From Parablautia sp. Marseille-Q6255 (GTDB taxonomy: Bacteria > Bacillota > Clostridia > Lachnospirales > Lachnospiraceae): DNA of 64,000 bases. Where the stretch lies: contig NZ_CATNVD010000013.1 in NCBI RefSeq assembly GCF_951230155.1, positions 62,001-126,000 of the forward strand, in the 5' to 3' direction. The position numbers were made by a program, and so were the translations under genes. The notes beneath the pieces are model-generated. The model saw only the letters and a list, made by a program, of their open reading frames with translations. It was not told where the DNA came from and did no database searches. Positions 51,591 to 59,207 of the stretch are shown here, piece by piece. The number at the start of each line of letters is the position of its first letter. The stretch's first letter is position 1.

Positions 51591-53082
51591 CTATTTTGCC
51601 TCCTTCTGTATTCAACTGAAAAGAACCGGCGGACTGATTGATCCCCGGCTCTTCCAACTCTGCGATACCCTGTTCTGTTTTCAAACGCCCCACCTCTGCA
51701 TCCTTTTCTTCCTGCGTCCATGTGTCTCCGTACAGCTGATCCACAGAGGTTTCCAGAGACATTACGCCATACTGTTTTGCTTTTCCTACTGTCTCTACTG
51801 TGGTTCCAAAATCAGGAGATGCATATTCACCAAATTTTACTGTCGGCTCATACTCCCCTGGTGTTTTCCCGCACATCAGATCGTAACATTGTAATACCGC
51901 CTGGATCAGCTTTGGAAGAGTTTCATTCAAAGCGTCTACAATCTTATTTCTCACATGGAGTGTCACCTTTTCTTTCTCCCTCTGTGATTCGGCATTGTCT
52001 GTCTTTTTGAGATCAATTCCCAGAGTGGACGGGGATATGATACCTTGCAATACCATATCCAGAAAACTGGCATAGCTGCTGACATATGCCTCGTAGGAAA
52101 TCTGGGGCTGTGAAATCTCCACCTGCTGACTGGATTTCTCTGTCATATTGTCCCCAATAGCAATAAAATCATTGTCAAACGGATTAGCCGGAAGCATCTT
52201 TCCATCAACAGGATCTCTTGGCATCAGATTCTCTGGTATATAACGTTTAATGCGTCCCATCCGGATTGCATCCATCCACTGGCTTATCACCTCGTCCAAA
52301 CCATCCAGCACATCCGTCTTCCCGTCAAACAACGCTTTTCCACGATGCTTATGTTTGATTGATGAAAATATCTTAAGAGGGACTGCCAGCATCAGATCCC
52401 CCTCTATCCCTATATCCATCAAGTGCGCCGTTTCTGGGAGCTGCTTCAAGGATACCTCCCGGCCATAATCATCATACAGCTTGTACTTAATGTACCCGTA
52501 TCCATAAGTTTCTTCCAATTGCAACTCCTTGCTTCCAGATCTGTAACTCGTATAGAATTTAATCTCCTTGAGCTGGGAATGACTGTATACATAATTGATA
52601 TTTTCCGCATCGTAAAACTCAATGATCGGGTAAGGGCTGCACTCGTCTGCCGTAATCTTGAAAGCACCGTCTCCGGAAGCAAGCGCTCCAGAAATACCCT
52701 CACCAATTACATTATTAAGGTCGGCCCCGTTAAATATTTCTTTCCAGGTTTTCTCCGTTTCCAGCTGCCCTTCTCCGAAGGTTACTGCGTCCATATCAGC
52801 CAGCACAATATCCCTGTACCGGTCCACAACCGTAGACACAATTCCACTGTGCATCTTACGGACGCTTCCCTGCGCTGTTGCCGCCCAGAATCTGGCTTTC
52901 TCTACGTCCCAGCGAGCTGTCTTTTTAAAATACTGCTCCAGCTCCGCGCTGTCTCCCCGATACCACAGCTTATTCCGGATCACATCCGCCAGAAAAGTAT
53001 GGGGTTCTATGATTACAACCTCTCTTTCCCTGGCTGGCTGGATCCGAAAGAGTTTTTTTACAAAATTCTGTATCCAATTCAT
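51514..53082 (-). CDS. Portal protein
   Basis: 522 residues, SPP1/phi29-type portal: WYRGDSAELEQYFKKTARWD, VSTVVDRYRDIVLADMDAVT, SGALASGDGAFKITADE, FYTSYRSGSKELQLEETYG, LGIDLKKTDNAESQREKEKV. Forms the DNA channel vertex and docks the terminase. The ATG is five bases after the terL stop with AGGGG at eight bases; a GTG three codons earlier is less likely. Confidence 0.92.
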   Translation of the reverse strand: MNWIQNFVKKLFRIQPAREREVVIIEPHTFLADVIRNKLWYRGDSAELEQYFKKTARWDVEKARFWAATAQGSVRKMHSGIVSTVVDRYRDIVLADMDAVTFGEGQLETEKTWKEIFNGADLNNVIGEGISGALASGDGAFKITADECSPYPIIEFYDAENINYVYSHSQLKEIKFYTSYRSGSKELQLEETYGYGYIKYKLYDDYGREVSLKQLPETAHLMDIGIEGDLMLAVPLKIFSSIKHKHRGKALFDGKTDVLDGLDEVISQWMDAIRMGRIKRYIPENLMPRDPVDGKMLPANPFDNDFIAIGDNMTEKSSQQVEISQPQISYEAYVSSYASFLDMVLQGIISPSTLGIDLKKTDNAESQREKEKVTLHVRNKIVDALNETLPKLIQAVLQCYDLMCGKTPGEYEPTVKFGEYASPDFGTTVETVGKAKQYGVMSLETSVDQLYGDTWTQEEKDAEVGRLKTEQGIAELEEPGINQSAGSFQLNTEGGKIDGGDNRKKGLGGESGKVQEPSGAGK

Positions 53083-53087
53083 CTGTT

Positions 53088-54484
53088 TCACCCCTTAAAA
53101 ATCTTACTCTGGTAGGGAATCCATGCATATTGCACGGAGTTCACCATGTGATCGTTTCTGTCTTCTGGTGTGTTGTCCTTATCTTCCATCCAGCTGTAAG
53201 AATCAAGCTCTGCAATGTAATTCGTGCATGTGTCCACCACATAAAAGCATGGCTCTATTTCAGCGCCATCATCATATGCCATCCATCCCAGCTGTGCGTT
53301 GATTCGGTCAATAATCTCCATCTGCTTCCACGCGTTATTAAGTGTATAGACGCATCCGTTCCGGCGCTTATACTTATTCCACTCCTGCATGGTTGCCTGA
53401 TCTGCATTATCCAGAAAAGCATTTCTTGACAGGCCCCATTCTTTCTTGTTTCGATCCAGAAAGTCAACCAGGTTCTGAACCGTATCGGATGGGGCAAGCG
53501 GCATTTCTAGTGTGGCATTATTATACACTTTTTCTGCCAGCACAACGCAGCACCCTTTGTTGGTGATTCCAAGGAATGACATTGCTATTGTATCCGGAGA
53601 TTTCTGGGAATAAGACGTATCAACAGCAGCCGAAAAATACATGAAAAATTCCTTTTTTCTCGGCTCGTCTGGACTTTGTACAAACTGTTTGGCCCATTCC
53701 TTACTCTTAACATGGCGGGAATGGTTAAAGTTACTGAATACCAAGCCTGTAGCCTTTCCACGCAGTCCCAGGATCTTATTCTTCCAAATCTTAGTGCCCT
53801 TGGGAGTGTTGGCTATGATCTTTTCTATCTTTTCTTTCGGCAGGCCGAGGTTATGGACAAAAGAAAAGAACCAATGCACCCAGCCGGGCTTCGGTTCTTC
53901 TTTCAACTCGTCCTTAATTTCCTGCGGCGTTTCGTCTTCCCATTCGGGGAGCGGTCTGGAACAATTGATATACTCCCTGTATACGTCAAGCCCCGGATCG
54001 TCCGGATTCAGCGTTGCCATCAGATAATCGCAGCGCATAGATGCTTCGCGAACAAAATCAATGTCCGCCGTATTGATCTCATCGATGTACAAGCAGCCAT
54101 ACTGACCACCAAGGGCTTTTTTCCACTTCTTTTTATTTCCGTAGCCGAGCACATAGATCACTTTATCGCCACCGGTTGTTTTGAAGATCAGGTGCGGGAT
54201 CTTATCATCTTTTGTTCCGCTGCCGTTATACTCAACCAGAACACCAAAAACATCAAGAATACCGAGATCCTTGTTAATGATGTTCTTCTCCGCTGTACCG
54301 GTATCATCCGCTGCGATAATATGCAGCTTCTTCGGAGACTCAGCAACCTTCAGCATGAATTTGAATAGTCCGACTGTCGTCTTTCCCGCTGCTGTGGTTA
54401 AGTTCCTTCAAGGAACTCGACCGGAGCGTCGCACCTTACAAACGCCTTGTATTTATCAGATAATAATAGTCTTTCATTACTCAA
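53088..54484 (-). pseudogene. terL: Terminase large subunit, disrupted near the Walker A motif
   Basis: PBSX-type terminase ATPase/nuclease. The long frame (422 residues from ATG 54356) has Walker B CLYIDEINTAD, LMATLNPDDPGLDVY, KILGLRGKATGL and the nuclease domain (AVDTSYSQKSPDTIAMSF). Upstream in that frame AAGKTTVGLFKF (Walker A) is readable but has no start and meets a TGA at 54409. An N-terminal piece (MSNERLLLSDKYKAF...VEFLEGT) starts at TTG 54484 with GGGGGTG upstream and stops at 54398, in the frame one base back. Compared with intact EFLEGTTAAGKTT proteins about five extra bases sit between ACT and ACA. As sequenced the ATPase cannot be made without recoding. Confidence 0.8.
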
Positions 54485-54519
54485 AGGAAAATCACCCCCT
54501 TCAAAACAAAAGTCAAGCA

Positions 54520-54603
54520 CTATCTTTCCAAGAACTCTACCGGCGCATCATACCGCAGGAAAGCTTTGTATTTCTCCGACAGCAATAAACGCTCTGTGCT
54601 CAT
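54520..54603 (-). pseudogene. terL: Second, divergent N-terminal fragment of terL
   Basis: 27 codons: MSTERLLLSEKYKAFLRYDA, PVEFLER, stop. It starts on the terS stop (TAATG), where an intact terL start is expected. The peptide matches the second copy (54398-54484) but many codons differ, so the two are not a recent duplication. It marks a recombination or insertion event inside terL. Confidence 0.8.
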
Positions 54604-55106
54604 TACTCGCTGCCTCTCATTTGCGTGATCAGATCATCTAACTTCGACTTTTCCTCATCGATGCCGGATACCTGCAATTTATCATTCCACATGCCAAGAT
54701 GTCGTCCTAAAAGCTCCAATGCTTTCTCTTTGTCGTTCAGCTTAAGTTCTATTCCGAACTTCCCCTCCTTGATTCCCGCAATCGCTTTAACCTGCGTAGC
54801 GGATAGCTCTTTGGTATCCCGAATCTTAACGACATCACCGCAAACTTCTGCATAATCAGTAGCTCGCGCAAATGCAATGGCTGCCAGTTCCTGAATTACC
54901 ATGTCCTGCGTTACTTCTGTGCGCTCCTGCCGTTCTTCCATCCGCTTTGCAATATATGCCGCAACGTTAGCATTTGTTAGCAGCCTACTTCCGTTTGCCC
55001 TGGCTGTCTCATCCTTTCTCACAGACGGATACGCGACTCGGTAAGCCCGAGTGGCATTCAAGTCGATCAAGTATTCATCAGCAAAAATTTTCTGTTTTTT
55101 TGTCAC
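54603..55106 (-). CDS. terS: Terminase small subunit
   Basis: 167 residues: TKKQKIFADEYLIDLNATRA, RVAYPSVRKDETARANGSRL, the DNA-binding helical N-terminus typical of TerS, then KALELLGRHLGMWNDKLQVS. Recognises packaging sites and delivers DNA to the large subunit. Starts at a GTG after GAGGTGA; another GTG three codons earlier overlaps that site. Confidence 0.9.
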   Translation of the reverse strand: MTKKQKIFADEYLIDLNATRAYRVAYPSVRKDETARANGSRLLTNANVAAYIAKRMEERQERTEVTQDMVIQELAAIAFARATDYAEVCGDVVKIRDTKELSATQVKAIAGIKEGKFGIELKLNDKEKALELLGRHLGMWNDKLQVSGIDEEKSKLDDLITQMRGSE

Positions 55107-55130
55107 TCGGCTCACCTCGCTTTCTGCATT

Positions 55131-55171
55131 GAAAAAGCTGAGAGAATCATCCCTCAGCTGGTTATTTTTTT
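55131..55171 (-). terminator. Terminator between the 133-residue gene and terS
   Basis: AGCTGAG (55136-55142) and CTCAGCT (55153-55159) arms with TTTTTC after the stem on the minus strand and a longer T run on the plus strand. Confidence 0.75.
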
Positions 55172-55173
55172 GA

Positions 55174-55575
55174 TTACAATATTGTTATCCGCATAGTCTC
55201 ACCTATGTCTTTGACAATAACGTTAGCAACAGCAAGTCTTGCATTTTCCTTGTCTGCTTCATTCTTCAGAACATAAGTCAAAAATTCGGATGTATCCTCT
55301 CCATAATCAAAGTCCTTTATAATACAGTATAAATATACTTCCCGTCCTTTTTGCTTTATTTTCTCTATAATATCATCTGTTTCCTTTTTGATAAATTCAT
55401 GCAAATACGCTTCTCCGCATGTAGTCAGCCTAATTCGTTCTTCATCTTTTTCTGCGAATCCAGAAGAAGCAAACTTTTTAGTCAACTCCTCTTCAACAGC
55501 TAAATCATAATATCGACCTGGTGTTTCGTAAAAATCTATCACCAAATCTACTAACTCTTTTTTAGTGAACTCCAT
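55174..55575 (-). CDS. Hypothetical AT-rich phage cargo protein
   Basis: 133 residues, soluble, helical, Glu/Lys-rich: LVDLVIDFYETPGRYYDLAV, EERIRLTTCGEAYLHEFIKK, VYLYCIIKDFDYGEDTSEF. No family recognised. It has its own extended -10 (TGGTATGAT, minus strand, -10 at 55605-55610), GAGGGAGG before the ATG and its own terminator, so it is an independent cargo ('moron') unit. Base composition is lower in GC than the head genes. Confidence 0.72.
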   Translation of the reverse strand: MEFTKKELVDLVIDFYETPGRYYDLAVEEELTKKFASSGFAEKDEERIRLTTCGEAYLHEFIKKETDDIIEKIKQKGREVYLYCIIKDFDYGEDTSEFLTYVLKNEADKENARLAVANVIVKDIGETMRITIL

Positions 55576-55612
55576 AGCATATTACCTCCCTCAACATTTT
55601 CTCCATCATACC

Positions 55613-55641
55613 ACAAAACGCCCTGTATTTCTACAGGACGT
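55613..55641 (-). terminator. Terminator after the membrane-protein cassette
   Basis: Minus strand ACGTCCTGTA, GAAA loop, TACAGGGCGT, then TTTTG. Confidence 0.75.
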
Positions 55642-55665
55642 TCATGAAAACAAAGATATTCAAAC

Positions 55666-56259
55666 TTATTTATTCATATCTACATCTATTACCCGATAAA
55701 TTCGTTTGAGAATCATAAATAAAGTTATCAATAGTAAAAAAACCAAATAATATACGATAAAACTTTGTAAATAACTATACTGCTTTACAAATACATTAAA
55801 TAGACAAAAAATGAGAATCACAATACTCAACAATATTGCAAACATCACTGCATAATACGTTTGTATTAACGAACGTTTTGATATGTGCGCATCCATGCTG
55901 TAGTAGTTCGGATTCTGTTGAATTTTCGACTTCATATCAATTATCATTGTTAATAAAGTAAATAACATGGCTGTTAAAATCGAAACTATAATCGTAACAA
56001 TATTGAGAATTGATGCATCCATTCTTTTATTCTTCACCGCGCCCAAAGCAATTATTAGAGGAATACCAAAATAATAAATTATTGGAACAAGCATTATCCC
56101 ACCGTCCCGTTTTTTAAAGCAAGACACATAGTTTAAAATAATCGTTCTTACAGAAGCATATTTCATTTTAAATACCAACCGTCCAACTACCAATAAACAA
56201 ACGACTACACAAATTATCATGATGTCCGGCTTTAAAAAAATTTTTATTATTTCAGCCAT
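55666..56259 (-). CDS. Five-helix membrane protein of the LexA-box cassette
   Basis: 197 residues with five predicted membrane helices (about 12-30, 54-75, 82-107, 131-158, 162-187): DIMIICVVVCLLVVGRLVF, GIMLVPIIYYFGIPLIIALG, ILNIVTIIVSILTAMLF, MFAILLSIVILIFCLFNVFV, IVYYLVFLLLITLFMIL. No channel or transporter signature. Eleven bases after the 316-residue gene stop, AGGGGA before the ATG. Very AT-rich. Could be a membrane effector partner of the upstream soluble protein. Confidence 0.75.
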   Translation of the reverse strand: MAEIIKIFLKPDIMIICVVVCLLVVGRLVFKMKYASVRTIILNYVSCFKKRDGGIMLVPIIYYFGIPLIIALGAVKNKRMDASILNIVTIIVSILTAMLFTLLTMIIDMKSKIQQNPNYYSMDAHISKRSLIQTYYAVMFAILLSIVILIFCLFNVFVKQYSYLQSFIVYYLVFLLLITLFMILKRIYRVIDVDMNK

Positions 56260-56270
56260 AATTAATTCCC

Positions 56271-57221
56271 CTATTCAGCAATGAATCCTTGTCCAACTAA
56301 GTAGCCTCTTCCTGTTTCTATCATTACCGGTTTCAAACTTTCAAATATTGGATGCCCATCAGCAGTTTGAACCTTTTCTGTAATATCTTCTGTGATAATT
56401 ATCTTATCCAAATTATCCAGATTTATCGTTTTTTCTGTTTTCCCTAACTTAAAAACCAACTTTAAATTATTATAATCAAAACCATCTATTTGTATGATTT
56501 CTGTAGCGGCTCTTTGTCCTCGCATCCATTCATCAATCTCAATTCGTTTTCTGGTCATAAACCCTATTGGCTTATGAATGATCCTTTCTTCGCTTGTTGC
56601 AGCAACACCATAATTTACACCCATTCGTTCCGCTTCATCTTCAGGTATTTCATATCTGATCATAGAAATTTTCTGCAAAACACCTTCGTTAAAATACTTT
56701 TGCACATATTGTTTTGGCATTACAGGCCCCATTGAAACAAATAAATCCGGATTTACATTTCTAAGAATCTCTTGAATTTTTTTATGCAATGCAACCTTTA
56801 CGCCATATTGTCCTAGTGTTTGCATGACAATGACACAAGTATCTATTTCCCCAGCCGGGAGCACAATACAAAAGCCAAATGGCATAACATCTGCCTGATT
56901 GGTGCTACGATTATATATCTCACCACTGTTTATGTTGACTAACTCTGAACTTGTGCCATATTCTCCTGTTTTTATTTTTCCGCAAAGTGTTTTACAAATA
57001 AGTCTGTTATTATCATCTAAAATCTCTTCATTATCCTTTTGGCAAAATGTAAAAAGACTTTCTTTGTCCCTATCATTTATATATTCATTTATATGTGTAT
57101 CAATGTACTCTGAAATTATCTGAATAATATCTCTTTCAGCAACAATATTATTTAAATTTTGTTTTTCTACGCCACCTAACGATACACTCATCCCGTAAAC
57201 AGACAAACCAATTTTTCTCAT
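56271..57221 (-). CDS. Soluble partner of the LexA-box cassette, unknown function
   Basis: 316 residues, no membrane helix: MRKIGLSVYGMSVSLGGVEK, NAERDIIQ-type helix, then MPFGFCIVLPAGEIDTCVIV and TLGQYGVKVALHKKIQEILR, ending GRGYLVGQGFIAE. I do not recognise a domain. The arrangement (soluble protein then small multi-helix membrane protein in an AT-rich prophage cargo unit) resembles lambda rexA-rexB, without claiming homology. The ATG at 57221 follows TTGGGGG; a TTG five codons earlier overlaps that site. Confidence 0.72.
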   Translation of the reverse strand: MRKIGLSVYGMSVSLGGVEKQNLNNIVAERDIIQIISEYIDTHINEYINDRDKESLFTFCQKDNEEILDDNNRLICKTLCGKIKTGEYGTSSELVNINSGEIYNRSTNQADVMPFGFCIVLPAGEIDTCVIVMQTLGQYGVKVALHKKIQEILRNVNPDLFVSMGPVMPKQYVQKYFNEGVLQKISMIRYEIPEDEAERMGVNYGVAATSEERIIHKPIGFMTRKRIEIDEWMRGQRAATEIIQIDGFDYNNLKLVFKLGKTEKTINLDNLDKIIITEDITEKVQTADGHPIFESLKPVMIETGRGYLVGQGFIAE

Positions 57222-57308
57222 ATAAAAATCCCCCAAACAACATTTTTCTTTTATTGTATTCCAAAATTATCTATTTTTCAACAAGAAACGCTTGTCTGAG
57301 TCATCTTT

Positions 57309-57337
57309 ATATTACCGAACATTTGTTCTTTTGTCTA
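57309..57337 (-). promoter_or_regulatory. Promoter of the two-gene cassette with a putative LexA (SOS) box
   Basis: Minus strand TAGACA (57332-57337), 17 bases, TAATAT (57309-57314). Between them is GAACATTTGTTC (57317-57328), matching the Gram-positive LexA core GAAC-N4-GTTC, with CG before it. An adjacent inverted repeat TTTTGTC...GACAAAA lies at 57329-57346. Confidence 0.6.
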
Positions 57338-57351
57338 TTGACAAAACCACC

Positions 57352-57382
57352 AAAAAGAGCCGTGTATTTTCTACACGACTCT
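57352..57382 (-). terminator. Terminator after tRNA-Ile
   Basis: Minus strand AGAGTCGTGTA, short A-rich loop, TACACGGCTCT (11 pairs, one G-U), then TTTTTG. It insulates the tRNA transcript from the cassette promoter. Confidence 0.88.
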
Positions 57383-57418
57383 CTTTAAAAAATGTTGTTT
57401 GGGTCCTCATTCGAGGAA

Positions 57419-57491
57419 TCGGAACAGCCGGAATCGAACCGGCGACCCCACGGATATAAGCCATGTGCTCTGCCAACTGAGCTATGTTCCA
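57419..57491 (-). tRNA. Phage tRNA-Ile (anticodon UAU)
   Basis: 73-nt cloverleaf on the minus strand: acceptor TGGAACA with TGTTCCG (first pair U-G), D arm GCTC/GAGC, anticodon stem CATGG/CCGTG enclosing CTTATAT, so the anticodon is TAT and reads AUA. T arm GCCGG-TTCGATT-CCGGC, discriminator A, no encoded CCA. A UAU isoleucine tRNA is rare in bacteria, where AUA is normally read by a lysidine-modified CAU tRNA. Confidence 0.9.
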
Positions 57492-57495
57492 ATAT

Positions 57496-57564
57496 GCCGG
57501 CAAGGTTCCTGCGGCGTTGCCTCATTATTTAAGTCCGTCTTATGAGGTATCACCTTGTACCGGC
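57496..57564 (-). ncRNA. Possible structured RNA upstream of tRNA-Ile
   Basis: Outer stem GCCGG-(UA)-CAAGG with CCUUG-CCGGC, inner stem CCUCAU/AUGAGG. Not a canonical tRNA. It lies four bases before the tRNA on the same strand, so it may be a processing leader. Apart from this I see nothing in 57492-57700. Confidence 0.4.
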
Positions 57565-57700
57565 AAATCAGCCGCCGAGCTGTGACGCCCAGCGACTGTG
57601 GAGGAAATGTACTTGGCTTTTTGTATCACCTAATTTTACATGCTACCATTATAAATCTTTCAAACGGACATCGCAAGGACACGTTTTTGCCAACCTTCTG

Positions 57701-58204
57701 TCACTCCAAGTTTACTGCGTCTGCCCCGAACAGATACACACTCAGGATATTCGTCAGCTCTTGAACCCACCGGCGCGCTGTTCGTTCTGAATACCCATAT
57801 ACCTCCGTAATGCTCTCATACGTCATCTCGTCAAAATAGAAATACTTAAAGGCAAGAAACTTCTCTGGCGTATTCTTACTGTACTGTTCACGCTCAAGCA
57901 GCGCCACACATTTATCTATATGTGCAATCATCACGATACTTCTGAGCTTGCTTTTGAGAATACTGTTGATGAAAATATCCTCTTCGGTAAACTCTTCCAG
58001 TTCATCGCTGTTATCCATCTCGGTCAGATCGGAAATCCCCTCTTGCACACTCTCGCAAATGCGATTGTAATTTTGCAGCAATTTCTTTGTATTCCGAAAT
58101 GTCTTGACCCGCTTTTCTTTCTCAAGCTCTTTTCTCAACTCCTTGACTGCCTCTTTCGCAGCCATCGTCGCGATCGTTTCCGCTGTTACCGTTTTCACCG
58201 GCAT
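57701..58204 (-). CDS. ArpU/RinA-like late transcription regulator
   Basis: 167 residues: Lys/Glu-rich N-terminus, FRNTKKLLQNYNRICESVQE, and a C-terminal helix-turn-helix DEMTYESITEVYGYSERTAR followed by RWVQELTNILSVYLFG. This matches the sigma-like ArpU/RinA family that turns on packaging and structural genes; its place right before the late genes agrees. GAGGGG-type Shine-Dalgarno. Confidence 0.82.
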   Translation of the reverse strand: MPVKTVTAETIATMAAKEAVKELRKELEKEKRVKTFRNTKKLLQNYNRICESVQEGISDLTEMDNSDELEEFTEEDIFINSILKSKLRSIVMIAHIDKCVALLEREQYSKNTPEKFLAFKYFYFDEMTYESITEVYGYSERTARRWVQELTNILSVYLFGADAVNLE

Positions 58205-58367
58205 CCCCTCCTCTCTGATATGGTCTGTGCCTCATATGCCACCATGCAGACTCCGGCGGTTTGCACTTATCATTGTATATCCTCGGTGCATGGTACATCG
58301 GAGCTTTTCGCTCGCGCTCGTCGATGATCTGCTGCACAGTCTTGCGTTGTCTCTGACTGTTATCCAT
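58122..58367 (-). CDS. Small basic phage protein
   Basis: 81 residues: MDNSQRQRKTVQQIIDERER, KAPMYHAPRIYNDKCKPPES, then a Gly/Asp-rich end overlapping the next gene by 83 bases. A strong GAGGGGT precedes the ATG, four bases after the previous stop, and it fills an otherwise empty gap. Function unknown; the long overlap keeps confidence modest. Confidence 0.5.
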   Translation of the reverse strand: MDNSQRQRKTVQQIIDERERKAPMYHAPRIYNDKCKPPESAWWHMRHRPYQRGGDAGENGNSGNDRDDGCERGSQGVEKRA

Positions 58368-58371
58368 ACGC

Positions 58372-58686
58372 TTACCCCTCTGTAAAATCTATGATTTCAA
58401 CACCAACAATCATATTATTCATTTCTTCTGCATCACACGCGCACTTCAAAGTATCACCTTTTTCATTCACTAACACGCAGTTAAATGTGCCGTAATCTTC
58501 ATCATATGTGAGCTGACAATCATTGTCGGGGAATTCATTTTCGCATTCAAAATCAAAATCCAGAATTTGTTTTCCCTTACAATTTCCTTTGATTTTTTGA
58601 ATGATATGTCCTACATAATCCCATGCCTGTAAAGTAATTTTTACTGTATGTACTCCACTGTCTATATTTGGATCATATTTTTTCAT
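58372..58686 (-). CDS. DUF5406-like phage protein
   Basis: 104 residues: MKKYDPNIDSGVHTVKITLQ, AWDYVGHIIQKIKG, then an acidic beta-rich part with cysteines. The N-terminal pattern resembles DUF5406. The ATG shares a base with the preceding stop and has GGAGGGTGGAG upstream; a longer frame upstream is not used. Confidence 0.7.
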   Translation of the reverse strand: MKKYDPNIDSGVHTVKITLQAWDYVGHIIQKIKGNCKGKQILDFDFECENEFPDNDCQLTYDEDYGTFNCVLVNEKGDTLKCACDAEEMNNMIVGVEIIDFTEG

Positions 58687-58979
58687 CACTCCACCCTCCC
58701 GAATCTCTGCATCACGTTCTGTTTCCAATCTTTGCTGACCGTTTTCTTTACTCCGCCGGACAGCAGATCTTCAAGAAATATCGCCCACTTCTCAAGCTGC
58801 TCCTTTTTCCAACTCAGGATCGCCTGATCGAGCGCTGTGTCCTCCGTGATCAGCATGTGCCTGATGTTTACGATGCCGGCACGCACTTCTTCGAGCTTAT
58901 GTGCGATCGCAATCTTCATCTCGCCTGCTTCCGCAGCGTGTTTCTGTGCTTCCTGTTTCCAGTTGATTTCTCTGTTCAT
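58686..58979 (-). CDS. Hypothetical helical phage protein
   Basis: 97 residues: MNREINWKQEAQKHAAEAGE, EEVRAGIVNIRHMLITEDTA, KKEQLEKWAIFLEDLLSGG. No family recognised. AGGAGG precedes the ATG. Part of the closely packed middle block between replication and late genes. Confidence 0.72.
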   Translation of the reverse strand: MNREINWKQEAQKHAAEAGEMKIAIAHKLEEVRAGIVNIRHMLITEDTALDQAILSWKKEQLEKWAIFLEDLLSGGVKKTVSKDWKQNVMQRFGRVE

Positions 58980-58990
58980 CCTCTTACCTC

Positions 58991-59206
58991 CTAAACGATA
59001 CCGTGACTCCACACAGCTCCAACACAGCGTGTGTGGAAAAACAACTCAGTTCCCCGTTTCGTCTTTACGTACTCAACGCCCTCTGCATCTGCGGATGAGA
59101 TCTTTTCTCCGCAACCCTGGCACAGCACTTCGCAGATCTGCCTCCTTCTCGCGTCCGTTTGCCCAGTCGGCTTTCCTGCTGCTCTTATGTACTTTGACAC
59201 ATCCAC
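58991..59206 (-). CDS. Small zinc-finger-like phage protein
   Basis: 71 residues with CEVLCQGCGEKI and FFHTRCVGAVW: a C-x2-C...H-x2-C arrangement that can bind zinc. N-terminus MDVSKYIRAAGKPTG. Follows the SNF2 gene by one base. Confidence 0.68.
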   Translation of the reverse strand: MDVSKYIRAAGKPTGQTDARRRQICEVLCQGCGEKISSADAEGVEYVKTKRGTELFFHTRCVGAVWSHGIV

Positions 59207-59207
59207 G

